DNA of 57,086 nt from B10-G9 sp964627755 (GTDB lineage Bacteria > Chloroflexota > Anaerolineae > Anaerolineales > UBA11858): assembly GCA_964627755.1 (NCBI GenBank), contig CAZVIH010000096.1, forward strand, positions 1 through 57,086, written 5' to 3'. Positions 50,434-57,086 of this stretch are shown here, in pieces (position 1 is the stretch's first letter; every line of letters begins with the position of its first letter). A model generated the notes under the pieces. It was not told where the DNA came from and searched no databases. It saw nothing but the letters and a program-made list of their open reading frames with translations. A program made the translations under genes and the position numbers.

Positions 50434-51224
50434 ACCGATACTTTGGCCCTGATATGGGGATGAGCCTGGTAGTTTTCCAGTTGAAAATCCTCATACACAA
50501 AATCAAATAATGAATCAACTTCCGGGTTGATGTTCATCACCGGCAGCGGGTAGGGTTTACGTTCCAGCTGCAGGCGAGCTTTATCCAGGTGATCCAGGTA
50601 CAAATGGGTATCTCCCAGAGTATGCACAAAATCGCCCGGTTTCAAACCACATACCTGGGCCATCATCATCGTCAGCAGGGCATACGATGCAATATTAAAT
50701 GGGACACCAAGGAACACATCCGCTGAACGCTGGTAAAGCTGGCAGGATAGTTTTCCCTCGGCGACATAGAATTGGAATAGCAGGTGGCAGGGCGGTAAAG
50801 CCATTTTTTCGATCTGACCCACATTCCAGGCACTGACCAGGATCCGGCGCGAGTTGGGATTGTTCTTGATCTGTTCAACCGCCTGTGCGATCTGATCTAC
50901 AACACCGCCATCAGGGTCTTCCCAGAAGCGCCACTGAAAGCCGTAAACCGGGCCAAGTTCCCCCTTTTCATCCGCCCACTCATCCCAGATGCGAACACCG
51001 TGTTCCTTAAGGTACTTGATATTGGTTTCCCCTTTCAAAAACCACAGCAGTTCATGGACAATGGACTTCAAATGCAATTTTTTAGTAGTAAGAAGAGGAA
51101 ATCCCCGGCCGAGGTCAAACCGCAACTGATAACCAAAAACTGATTTGGTCCCGGTTCCGGTCCGGTCCCCTTTTTCAACTCCATAATCCAGGATATGCTG
51201 CATTAAATCCAAGTATTGCTGCAT
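50430..51224 (-). CDS. thyA: Thymidylate synthase
   Basis: The ATG at 51224 with GAGG upstream gives 264 residues, the same as E. coli ThyA. DRTGTGTKSVFGYQ, LHLKSIVHELLWFLKG, the catalytic Cys in LPPCHLLFQFYV, and RSADVFLGVPFNIASYALL are conserved. It makes dTMP from dUMP and methylene-tetrahydrofolate. A GTG two codons upstream is a poorer start. Confidence 0.97.
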   Translation of the reverse strand: MQQYLDLMQHILDYGVEKGDRTGTGTKSVFGYQLRFDLGRGFPLLTTKKLHLKSIVHELLWFLKGETNIKYLKEHGVRIWDEWADEKGELGPVYGFQWRFWEDPDGGVVDQIAQAVEQIKNNPNSRRILVSAWNVGQIEKMALPPCHLLFQFYVAEGKLSCQLYQRSADVFLGVPFNIASYALLTMMMAQVCGLKPGDFVHTLGDTHLYLDHLDKARLQLERKPYPLPVMNINPEVDSLFDFVYEDFQLENYQAHPHIRAKVSV

Positions 51225-51263
51225 ATTCACCTCATCAAAAACATGTTTTAAAACCCTTCAAAC

Positions 51264-52421
51264 TTAAGGGGGTGTTGTGCCAAAATAGATCTCATCATAA
51301 TAGATGTGCGTCTGTGTTCCCTCGGTCTGCTGCAAACACTGCTGCAGACCCAATCGGATAGAACTCACACCCTCAAGGTTCTCTTCAAGGATGCCAAATC
51401 CAACCTTATTCCAGGTATTTGGATCAAGATCGACACATCCTGTAACTTGGGTAGTGATGGTCCCCCCGTTTTCATCCAGGAACTCAGCACTGACAAAAGC
51501 ATCCGCTCCATCAGGGGTCATAGCCCAGACTTGAAATACATGCCAGACTGGACTCTCAACCGGGATCGGATCAAGTAAAAACCAGCCCGGAAATCCCTTG
51601 TTGGCAGATTTTGTTGCACTCACCAGCAATGAATACTGTCCCAGTTTAGCCTGGTCTGTTGTCCAGGAAGCAACCACATCTGTGTTCTTAGTATCAATGT
51701 ACCAGCCGGGCTGGGTAGTTTCAGGGTTGGCCTCAAATGAGCTATTGCCAAGTAAATTCCCGCCTGTGGCGGGTTGGGGCTCTGCAGTCGGAGGGGGAGC
51801 TTCCGTTGGTTCTGGAGCAGTTTCAATGGATGAGAAAATCTTGCCTTGACAGCTAAATGGATCCCAATCCGTCATTGAAAATTGCCCCTGCTCCCAGCGC
51901 TGGAGCGTCTGGATCAGGTCTTCCGGATTTCCGGAGCAAATTTCATCAAACCCAGCCGACGCCTGGGACTGTTCCATCGCCAATCGCTGAGCCTCTATAT
52001 CTTCTTCACTCTGACCAGAATCCAGCAGCTGCTGGACTGCTTCATCGGAAAACGAGATTTTCACTTCATCGGTGATAACTGAGAACTCGCATGTGTCATC
52101 CAGTGGGCCTAATATCTCCAGGTGCAATGTCGTAGAAATTTCAGCACCCATCATATTCAGACTCTGGTAATAATCAAGGCTGGATTCCTGGCAGGAGCCC
52201 AAAGAATCATAAAAACAATCCAAATCTGTTCCACAATCCATGAAACTTTCAGTGGGTGTTGGCTCAGGTTTAGAGGTCGGCTCAGGCCCAGTCGTTGGCG
52301 CAGTGTCCTGGTCAGTCCCTTTTTCGCCTTTTCCCAGATCAATTGAGATAACAGAAGGTGCACAGGAAGCTAACAATAAGAGGATTGCTATAAGACTAAG
52401 GATTTTTTTTATCCGGGCCAT
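51264..52421 (-). CDS. Lipoprotein with C-terminal carbohydrate-binding-like domain
   Basis: The 385-residue protein has a signal peptide ending in LLLASC (Cys20), a Thr/Pro/Glu linker, and an N-terminal domain with Cys-x5-Cys features (MDCGTDLDCFYDSLGSC). A second proline-rich linker (about residues 205-222) leads to a beta-sandwich beginning NLLGNSSFEANPETTQPGWY. That opening is typical of CBM-like (CBM4/CBM16-style) extracellular modules. The function of the N-terminal domain is unknown. Confidence 0.75.
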   Translation of the reverse strand: MARIKKILSLIAILLLLASCAPSVISIDLGKGEKGTDQDTAPTTGPEPTSKPEPTPTESFMDCGTDLDCFYDSLGSCQESSLDYYQSLNMMGAEISTTLHLEILGPLDDTCEFSVITDEVKISFSDEAVQQLLDSGQSEEDIEAQRLAMEQSQASAGFDEICSGNPEDLIQTLQRWEQGQFSMTDWDPFSCQGKIFSSIETAPEPTEAPPPTAEPQPATGGNLLGNSSFEANPETTQPGWYIDTKNTDVVASWTTDQAKLGQYSLLVSATKSANKGFPGWFLLDPIPVESPVWHVFQVWAMTPDGADAFVSAEFLDENGGTITTQVTGCVDLDPNTWNKVGFGILEENLEGVSSIRLGLQQCLQQTEGTQTHIYYDEIYFGTTPP

Positions 52422-52549
52422 GAGTCCTCCTTATTCAAGAAAATCAGCTGTCACTACGGTATTCTACTGATAGCATATCATATTTCTAATCCTGCTGCGA
52501 CTGGGGAGGTCTGATAGAATATTATTCAGCAAAACATGGATAGAAAACG

Positions 52550-53017
52550 ATGGCAGTAAATAATGTGACCCGATTCCTGGACAGCCGGAAGGTCCCCTAC
52601 ACTACCTTTGAACTTCCCCGAGAAAAATTCGGGGGAGAGGAAACTGCCCGCTTGCTGGATGCTCTCCCGGAGATTGTTTTTAAAAGCATTGTTATCCTGC
52701 GCAAGGGATCAGGTAAACCCATCCTGGCAGTGGTCCCGGGAGACAAGGAGGTCAATCTAAAAAAGCTGGCCGCAGCCGTAGGAGAAAAGAAAGTTTCACC
52801 CTCCACCCAGAAAGAAGCCGAGAAAATCACCAGGCTGCAGGCCGGGGGTATCTCTCCCCTGGCTTTAATAAACCGGGGATTTGAGATCGTAATTCACAAC
52901 ACAGTTCTGGATCTTGAAAAAGTCCACGTGTCCGGGGGAGAACTTGGAGTCAATATCCGTCTTTCATCCGATGATCTGATCAATCTGACCGGAGCCAAAG
53001 TCGCAGATATCAGCTAA
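52550..53017 (+). CDS. ybaK: Aminoacyl-tRNA deacylase, YbaK/EbsC family
   Basis: This 155-residue protein has the YbaK fold: VPYTTFELPREKFGG near the start, FKSIVILRKGSGKPILAVVP with the conserved Lys, and GGISPLALI plus LGVNIRLSSDDL toward the end. It hydrolyses Cys-tRNA(Pro) or other mischarged tRNA. Its stop is five bases from the rtcB stop on the other strand. Confidence 0.9.
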   Translation: MAVNNVTRFLDSRKVPYTTFELPREKFGGEETARLLDALPEIVFKSIVILRKGSGKPILAVVPGDKEVNLKKLAAAVGEKKVSPSTQKEAEKITRLQAGGISPLALINRGFEIVIHNTVLDLEKVHVSGGELGVNIRLSSDDLINLTGAKVADIS

Positions 53018-53021
53018 AAAT

Positions 53022-54473
53022 TCAACCTTTGATCACAACCAGCGGTTTAAGCTGGGCAACCTTGGCGGCGATACCGGCACCTGTCACCGCCTCTATTACC
53101 GCATCTACATCTTTATACGCCGCCGGGGCTTCTTCCGCCAATCCAGCCATGGAACCGGCCTGGATTTGAATACCATCCCTTTTAAGTTGTTTCAGCAATT
53201 CCTCACCCCAAATGGTTTTTTTAGCTTGTGAGCGGCTCATCACCCTTCCCGCTCCATGACAGCATGATCCTAAAGAACGGCCCATGGCTTCTGATGTACC
53301 GCGAAGTACCCAGGAAGAGGTGCCCATGCTGCCCGGTACCAGGACAGGTTGGCCAGTCTTTATATATTCAGAGGGTAATTCTTTTGTCCCAGGGCCAAAA
53401 GCCCGCGTGGCTCCCTTGCGGTGAACACAAACTTCCATGGACATGCCATCGATCTGGTGGGTCTCAATTTTCCCGATATTATGGGCCACATCGTACACCA
53501 GATGCAAATGCCAGTCCTGGACTCTGCCCGCCAGCACACTCTCAAAAGCCTCCCGGGCGTAATGGCTCAACACCTGGCGGTTTACAAAAGCATAATTAGC
53601 TGCGCAAGCCATGGCAGCCAGGTAAGCTTCACCTTCCGGGCTGTCCATCGGTGCGCAAACCAGCTCCCGATCCGGAAGGTGGATGCCATACCTGTTAACT
53701 GCGCTTTGCAAACTTTTAACGTAATCTGAACAAACCTGATGCCCCAACCCACGGGAACCACAGTGGATCTGCAGCGCCAGGTCTCCTTCGTTTAAGCCCA
53801 TCGCACTGGCAGCTTCCTCATCAAAGATTTTAGAGACCAGATCGATCTCAATAAAGTGGTTTCCAGCACCCAGTGACCCCACCTGCTCTGTACCTCTCTT
53901 TAGAGCCCGGGGACCCAGAAATTGGGGATCAGCTCCCGGGAGCTGACCTCCATCTTCAGTCCTCCGTAAATCCTGGTCGGTCGCAAACCCTTTTTCTTTG
54001 GCCCAGCGCGACCCATTACAACAGACTTCTTCGACTTCCCTGGTGGATAAACGGTGGTGACCGCCAGTGCCTACTCCACTAGGGCAGAACTGGTTCAAAG
54101 CGTTTGCCAGCTCTCCCAGATGTCTTTTCCCCTCCTGATAGGATAACCGGCTGCCTAACAGCCGGACACCGCAATTTATATCGTAGCCAATCCCTCCTGG
54201 CGAGATCACACCATCGGGATAACGAGTGGCCGCAACGCCGCCAATCGGGAAACCGTATCCCTGGTGCATATCCGGCATCACCATTACCGAGCCTACCAAT
54301 CCTGGCAGAGCGCAGGCATTGACTGCTTGCTCGAGGGATTTATCCCTGGCAACATCCTTTAACAGAATCTCTGATGAAAAGATCCGCACCGGGACCCGCA
54401 TATCTGCCCGGTAGGAAGTTGGAATCTCCCATTCATAGTCTGATATTTTTTTTAGATCAGTGGTGGAAACCAT
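53022..54473 (-). CDS. rtcB: RNA 3'-phosphate/5'-hydroxyl ligase RtcB
   Basis: This 483-residue enzyme has the RtcB motifs GVAATRYPDGVISPGGIGYD (metal Asp), NCGVRLL, GAGNHFIEI, HCGSRGLGHQ and GSCCHGAGRVMSRSQAKK, with the guanylated His in the last block. With GTP and Mn it seals tRNA or repaired RNA. Archease is encoded just upstream. Confidence 0.96.
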   Translation of the reverse strand: MVSTTDLKKISDYEWEIPTSYRADMRVPVRIFSSEILLKDVARDKSLEQAVNACALPGLVGSVMVMPDMHQGYGFPIGGVAATRYPDGVISPGGIGYDINCGVRLLGSRLSYQEGKRHLGELANALNQFCPSGVGTGGHHRLSTREVEEVCCNGSRWAKEKGFATDQDLRRTEDGGQLPGADPQFLGPRALKRGTEQVGSLGAGNHFIEIDLVSKIFDEEAASAMGLNEGDLALQIHCGSRGLGHQVCSDYVKSLQSAVNRYGIHLPDRELVCAPMDSPEGEAYLAAMACAANYAFVNRQVLSHYAREAFESVLAGRVQDWHLHLVYDVAHNIGKIETHQIDGMSMEVCVHRKGATRAFGPGTKELPSEYIKTGQPVLVPGSMGTSSWVLRGTSEAMGRSLGSCCHGAGRVMSRSQAKKTIWGEELLKQLKRDGIQIQAGSMAGLAEEAPAAYKDVDAVIEAVTGAGIAAKVAQLKPLVVIKG

Positions 54474-54500
54474 GCAGAAATATCTCTAAATACTGATAAA

Positions 54501-54926
54501 TTAGATATCAAATACGATATTCACCTCGTAACCATTCTCAGTCTCGCGGATATTTAGCCGATGATAAGTGACCGCTTTGATGTCACGCTGGTAGGATCTG
54601 ATCTGAGTTCCTCTCAGTTTGGCCTTGAGTGAAAATTCATTGCTGACTGAAATTTTATCCACCGAAAATAACATATAATCTTCTGTCAGCCGGTATAATA
54701 GTTCCTCCAAAAAGAGGATCAAGAGGCCTTCATTATCCATTGCATCCAGAGAGATGGTTTCCTTAACAGCAGAGAAGCCTTCTTCGGAATCCTCTATACC
54801 AGAGAGATGGAACATTCCATCTGCGGCTGCCTTAAAAAGGGAAGAGAGATCCTCTCCCCAGACCTTGATTTCCAGGTCAGCAGTATGGGATACTTCTTCA
54901 AAGCCAGCGAGTTTGTCATTCATCAT
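54501..54926 (-). CDS. Archease, RtcB activator
   Basis: From the ATG at 54926 the protein has 141 residues. FEEVSHTADLEIKVWGEDL holds the conserved metal-binding Asp, and SLFKAAADGMF, FLEELLYRLTED and AVTYHRLNI follow. Archease helps RtcB complete GMP transfer. A longer open frame to 54992 lies upstream of the promoter and is rejected. A -10 seven bases upstream suggests a leaderless message. rtcB follows 27 bases later. Confidence 0.9.
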   Translation of the reverse strand: MMNDKLAGFEEVSHTADLEIKVWGEDLSSLFKAAADGMFHLSGIEDSEEGFSAVKETISLDAMDNEGLLILFLEELLYRLTEDYMLFSVDKISVSNEFSLKAKLRGTQIRSYQRDIKAVTYHRLNIRETENGYEVNIVFDI

Positions 54927-54933
54927 TACTTTC

Positions 54934-54962
54934 AGTATACATAATTTTGGGTATTTTTTCAG
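54934..54962 (-). promoter_or_regulatory. Promoter of archease-rtcB, near-leaderless
   Basis: Minus-strand CTGAAA (54957-54962), 17-base spacer, TATACT (54934-54939). Initiation would be at about the ATG at 54926, and no Shine-Dalgarno is present. Confidence 0.5.
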
Positions 54963-55099
54963 CACTTTGGTTAATAAAGTAACTAAACTCATAATTAATA
55001 AAATCTATTGAGGGTGATGAATGTCAATCTTGTGGAAAAAGTACCCTTCTTCTATAATCTCCCTTACAGATAAATAATAGGAATAATCAACGGTGAAAT

Positions 55100-55972
55100 A
55101 TGGCAACAACTCCCCTGTTTGCAGTAATTGGCGGTTCTGGTCTCTATCAAATCCCGGGATTATCACACACCACAGAACATGCAGTTAATACGCCGTTCGG
55201 TAAACCCAGCGGTTTGATCGTCGAGGGGGAGATTAACGATCAGCGTATATTCTTCCTGGCCAGGCACGGTAATGGTCATCCCATCAACCCTTCCCAGGTC
55301 AACTACCAGGCCAATATCTACGCTTTAAAGTCACTTGGTGTCGAGCGGATCATCAGCGTTAACGCCTGCGGATCGCTGAGGGAAGATTATAAACCTGGCG
55401 ATTTAGTGATCCCGGATCAGATCCTGGATATGACCAAGTACCGAAAAAACACCTTCTTTGAAGATGGATTAACTGCTCATGTGGGAGTTGCTGATCCCTT
55501 CTGTCCAGATCTCTCTGCGATCCTGTTACAAGCCCTCAAAAAAAGTGACGCTACTGTGCACGATAATGGGACTTTTGTGGTGATCGAAGGACCCAGGTTC
55601 TCTACCCGGGCGGAATCCAACACATTCAGAGGTTGGGGTATGTCAATTGTCGGCATGACCAGTGCTCCAGAAGCTTTTCTGGCCCGGGAAGCCGAGTTAT
55701 GTTACGCATCTATTGCTCACATCACTGATTACGACGTCTGGCATTCCCGGGAAGAGGATGTCTCAGTTGAGATGGTGATGAAGATCATTGCCAAGAATAC
55801 AGAATACGTAAAAGACGCTCTGGTCTATCTAACAGAAAATTGGCCCGAAAAAAAGCGCACCTGCGGCTGCCAGTCCGCCCTGGAAAACGCTTTGATAACC
55901 AACCCGGTTGTCGTTCCTGAAAATACCCGAGAGAAACTGGACTTACTGGTATCAAAATACCTGGAGGATTGA
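55100..55972 (+). CDS. mtnP: S-methyl-5'-thioadenosine phosphorylase
   Basis: This 290-residue enzyme has IGGSGLYQIPGL, ARHGNGH, NACGSLREDYKPGD, IEGPRFSTRAESN and GMTSAPEAFLAREAELCY, the family-2 phosphorylase set. CGCQ near residue 258 is typical of MTAP. It splits methylthioadenosine and feeds methionine salvage. Three bases separate it from the fumarase-like gene. Confidence 0.95.
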   Translation: MATTPLFAVIGGSGLYQIPGLSHTTEHAVNTPFGKPSGLIVEGEINDQRIFFLARHGNGHPINPSQVNYQANIYALKSLGVERIISVNACGSLREDYKPGDLVIPDQILDMTKYRKNTFFEDGLTAHVGVADPFCPDLSAILLQALKKSDATVHDNGTFVVIEGPRFSTRAESNTFRGWGMSIVGMTSAPEAFLAREAELCYASIAHITDYDVWHSREEDVSVEMVMKIIAKNTEYVKDALVYLTENWPEKKRTCGCQSALENALITNPVVVPENTREKLDLLVSKYLED

Positions 55973-55975
55973 ACC

Positions 55976-56602
55976 ATGAAAGAACTCACCATTCCTATTT
56001 CCGCTGAAGAAATTCGTGAGCTGCATACAGGTGATACTGTTAACTTGACTGGAATTCTGGCTACCGGCAGGGACGCGGTCCATAAATGGATGATCGATAC
56101 CTTTATCCGCAAGACTCGCGAACCTCAGGGAGATGACCTGGAAGTTTACGAAGCCATCAAACCCATCTTTAAGGAAAGCGTTATTTACCACTGCGGTCCG
56201 GTCGTCTCAGGGCTGGACAGCGGGGATTATAAATTCGTGGCAGCCGGCCCGACCACCAGCATCCGCGAGGAACCCTATCAAAGCGAAGTAATGCACCACT
56301 TTGATATGCGGGGCGTAATTGGTAAAGGAGGGATGGGAGCCAAGACTCTCCAGGCCTGTCAGGATATACCGGCGGTCTATTTCCATGCCATTGGCGGTGC
56401 AGCCACACTGATTGCCAAATCTGTGGAAGAAGTTGTTGGCGTTTATAAACTGGATTTTGGAGTTCCGGAAGCAATCTGGGTCCTGAAGGTTAAAAATTTC
56501 CCGGTAGTGGTAACCATGGATTCCCATGGAAAAAGCATCCACGCTGAAGTGGAAGAGGCATCACTGAAAAAGTTAAAAGAGTTGATCGGAAATAGTAAGT
56601 AG
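55976..56602 (+). CDS. Class I fumarate hydratase / tartrate dehydratase beta subunit
   Basis: This 208-residue protein matches the C-terminal (beta) half of FumA/TtdB. It has LHTGDTVNLTGILATGRDAV, YHCGPVV, AAGPTTS, VIGKGGM and FPVVVTMDSHG. These enzymes need an alpha subunit that carries the [4Fe-4S] cluster, and no alpha gene is in the window. The final codons run into a heptad repeat. Confidence 0.9.
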   Translation: MKELTIPISAEEIRELHTGDTVNLTGILATGRDAVHKWMIDTFIRKTREPQGDDLEVYEAIKPIFKESVIYHCGPVVSGLDSGDYKFVAAGPTTSIREEPYQSEVMHHFDMRGVIGKGGMGAKTLQACQDIPAVYFHAIGGAATLIAKSVEEVVGVYKLDFGVPEAIWVLKVKNFPVVVTMDSHGKSIHAEVEEASLKKLKELIGNSK

Positions 56603-56649
56603 TAAATAGTAAGTAGTAAATTGTAAATAGTAAATTGTAAATAGTAAAT
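56594..56649. repeat. Heptad tandem repeat at the 3' end of the fumarase-like gene
   Basis: Eight units of seven bases alternate AGTAAGT, AGTAAAT and TGTAAAT. The first unit supplies the last codons and stop of the upstream gene. Period 7 avoids in-frame reading. Confidence 0.85.
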
Positions 56650-56757
56650 CGAGCAATTAGTAGATCGAACAAAAAAATTCCCTGAATGGAGGTTTGAATT
56701 GCAGCAGCCTACTGTTTTCCAAAGGACGCCGCAGGCAAAACCGTTGGGTATTAATAA

Positions 56758-56786
56758 AAAAGGGCGACGCGGTGCGTCGCCCTTTT
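56758..56786. terminator. Bidirectional terminator
   Basis: AAAAGGGCGACGC and GCGTCGCCCTTTT form a 13-bp perfect stem with loop GGT and T-rich arms both ways. It ends the minus-strand gene at the right edge, and probably the plus-strand operon. Confidence 0.88.
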
Positions 56787-56810
56787 CGATTTATTTTAGT
56801 CACCAACCCA

Positions 56811-57086
56811 TCAGGGGCAAATGCATTTCGGCGCTGTTGTCACGCCGCCAGAGCTCATATGCCCTCCAGCCGCCTCACAATCACCAGAGGTAAGGTCAGC
56901 AGTGCAGCTCGTACCTGGCTGATCGGTTCTCGTTAACTCCGGTATCGTCACCTTGGGTATCGTCAAAACCGGGTCTGGACAATCGGCCATGTAAATCTCC
57001 AGATCCTGGAGAGTGCCCGGAGCGGATGGCTGGAGTGTGAACATACAGTACAGCCGATCCTCAAAACCCTGTTGATTGCAGAGGTT
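56811..57086 (-). CDS. C-terminal part of a Cys-rich, probably extracellular protein
   Basis: The minus-strand frame is open from the window edge to the stop at 56811. The 91 visible residues include NLCNQQGFEDRLYCMFTLQP, APGTLQDLEIYMADCP, SCTADLTSGDCEAAGG and a terminal APKCICP. Seven cysteines and the loose beta pattern suggest a disulfide-rich secreted or lipoprotein tail. The family cannot be named. Confidence 0.65.
   Translation of the reverse strand, partial: NLCNQQGFEDRLYCMFTLQPSAPGTLQDLEIYMADCPDPVLTIPKVTIPELTRTDQPGTSCTADLTSGDCEAAGGHMSSGGVTTAPKCICP

Noticed and set aside
56694..56936. Short plus-strand frames after the heptad repeat, one with GGAGG near a TTG
   Set aside because: They run straight through the strong hairpin at 56758-56786 and have a composition unlike real proteins.
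1..57086. CRISPR arrays, insertion sequences or prophage
   Set aside because: No regularly spaced direct repeats, no transposase or integrase motifs and no flanking inverted repeats were seen.

Overview
The window looks like a chromosomal segment of a Gram-positive-like or monoderm bacterium, most plausibly a member of the Chloroflexota (Anaerolineae-like). This is an inference. It rests on lipoproteins with long Pro/Thr/Glu linkers after the lipobox, a stand-alone glucose-6-phosphate isomerase of the transaldolase-fusion subtype, a UspA/ParB/phosphoesterase fusion, and a mixture of strong Shine-Dalgarno starts with apparently leaderless starts. No phage, transposase, CRISPR array or plasmid function was seen. 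Almost all of the sequence is dense, intact coding DNA.

Region 1 (1-7498, minus strand) is the most distinctive part: a bacterial microcompartment (BMC) operon of the sugar-phosphate-utilising (SPU) kind. In transcription order it carries a GntR/UTRA repressor, ribose-5-phosphate isomerase B, deoxyribose-phosphate aldolase, two pentameric shell proteins, an acylating aldehyde dehydrogenase, a hexameric shell protein, an EutJ-like ATPase, a trimeric shell protein, a small protein with a possible targeting helix, two more pentameric shell proteins, and the first 30 codons of triosephosphate isomerase running off the left edge. RpiB, DeoC and the aldehyde dehydrogenase each carry a terminal amphipathic helix of the kind that targets cargo into BMC shells. 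The implied route is pentose or deoxypentose 5-phosphate to acetaldehyde plus glyceraldehyde 3-phosphate, then acetyl-CoA and entry to glycolysis through TPI. A consensus promoter followed by three tandem 10-bp operator-like repeats precedes the repressor.

Region 2 (7.6-20.4 kb) holds a HAD phosphatase/MFS transporter/phosphotransferase group, a MarR-methyltransferase-ZIP transporter operon with a palindromic operator, pgi, a GntR-LacI hybrid regulator with two lipoprotein genes and a perfect 34-bp inverted-repeat operator, a large metallophosphoesterase-ParB-UspA fusion, and ygbA.

Region 3 (20.5-25.1 kb) contains tRNA-Arg(CCT), an ECF sigma/anti-sigma pair, membrane proteins and a YccF protein. 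Region 4 (25.1-31.2 kb) is respiratory: sdhCDAB diverges from a Rieske/cytochrome b/(cytochrome b C-terminal half fused to dihaem cytochrome c) operon.

Region 5 (31.2-57 kb) is mostly housekeeping: Hsp20, tRNA-Pro(TGG), a glycosyltransferase, rnhB, an S9 peptidase, a saccharopine-dehydrogenase-like enzyme with a DUF2284 protein and a ferredoxin, a DsbA-like oxidoreductase, a Ca-type P-ATPase, a peptide-binding protein, secG, a PHP phosphoesterase, uvrB, thyA-folA, ybaK, archease-rtcB, mtnP and an orphan class I fumarase beta subunit. The right edge cuts a Cys-rich gene on the minus strand.
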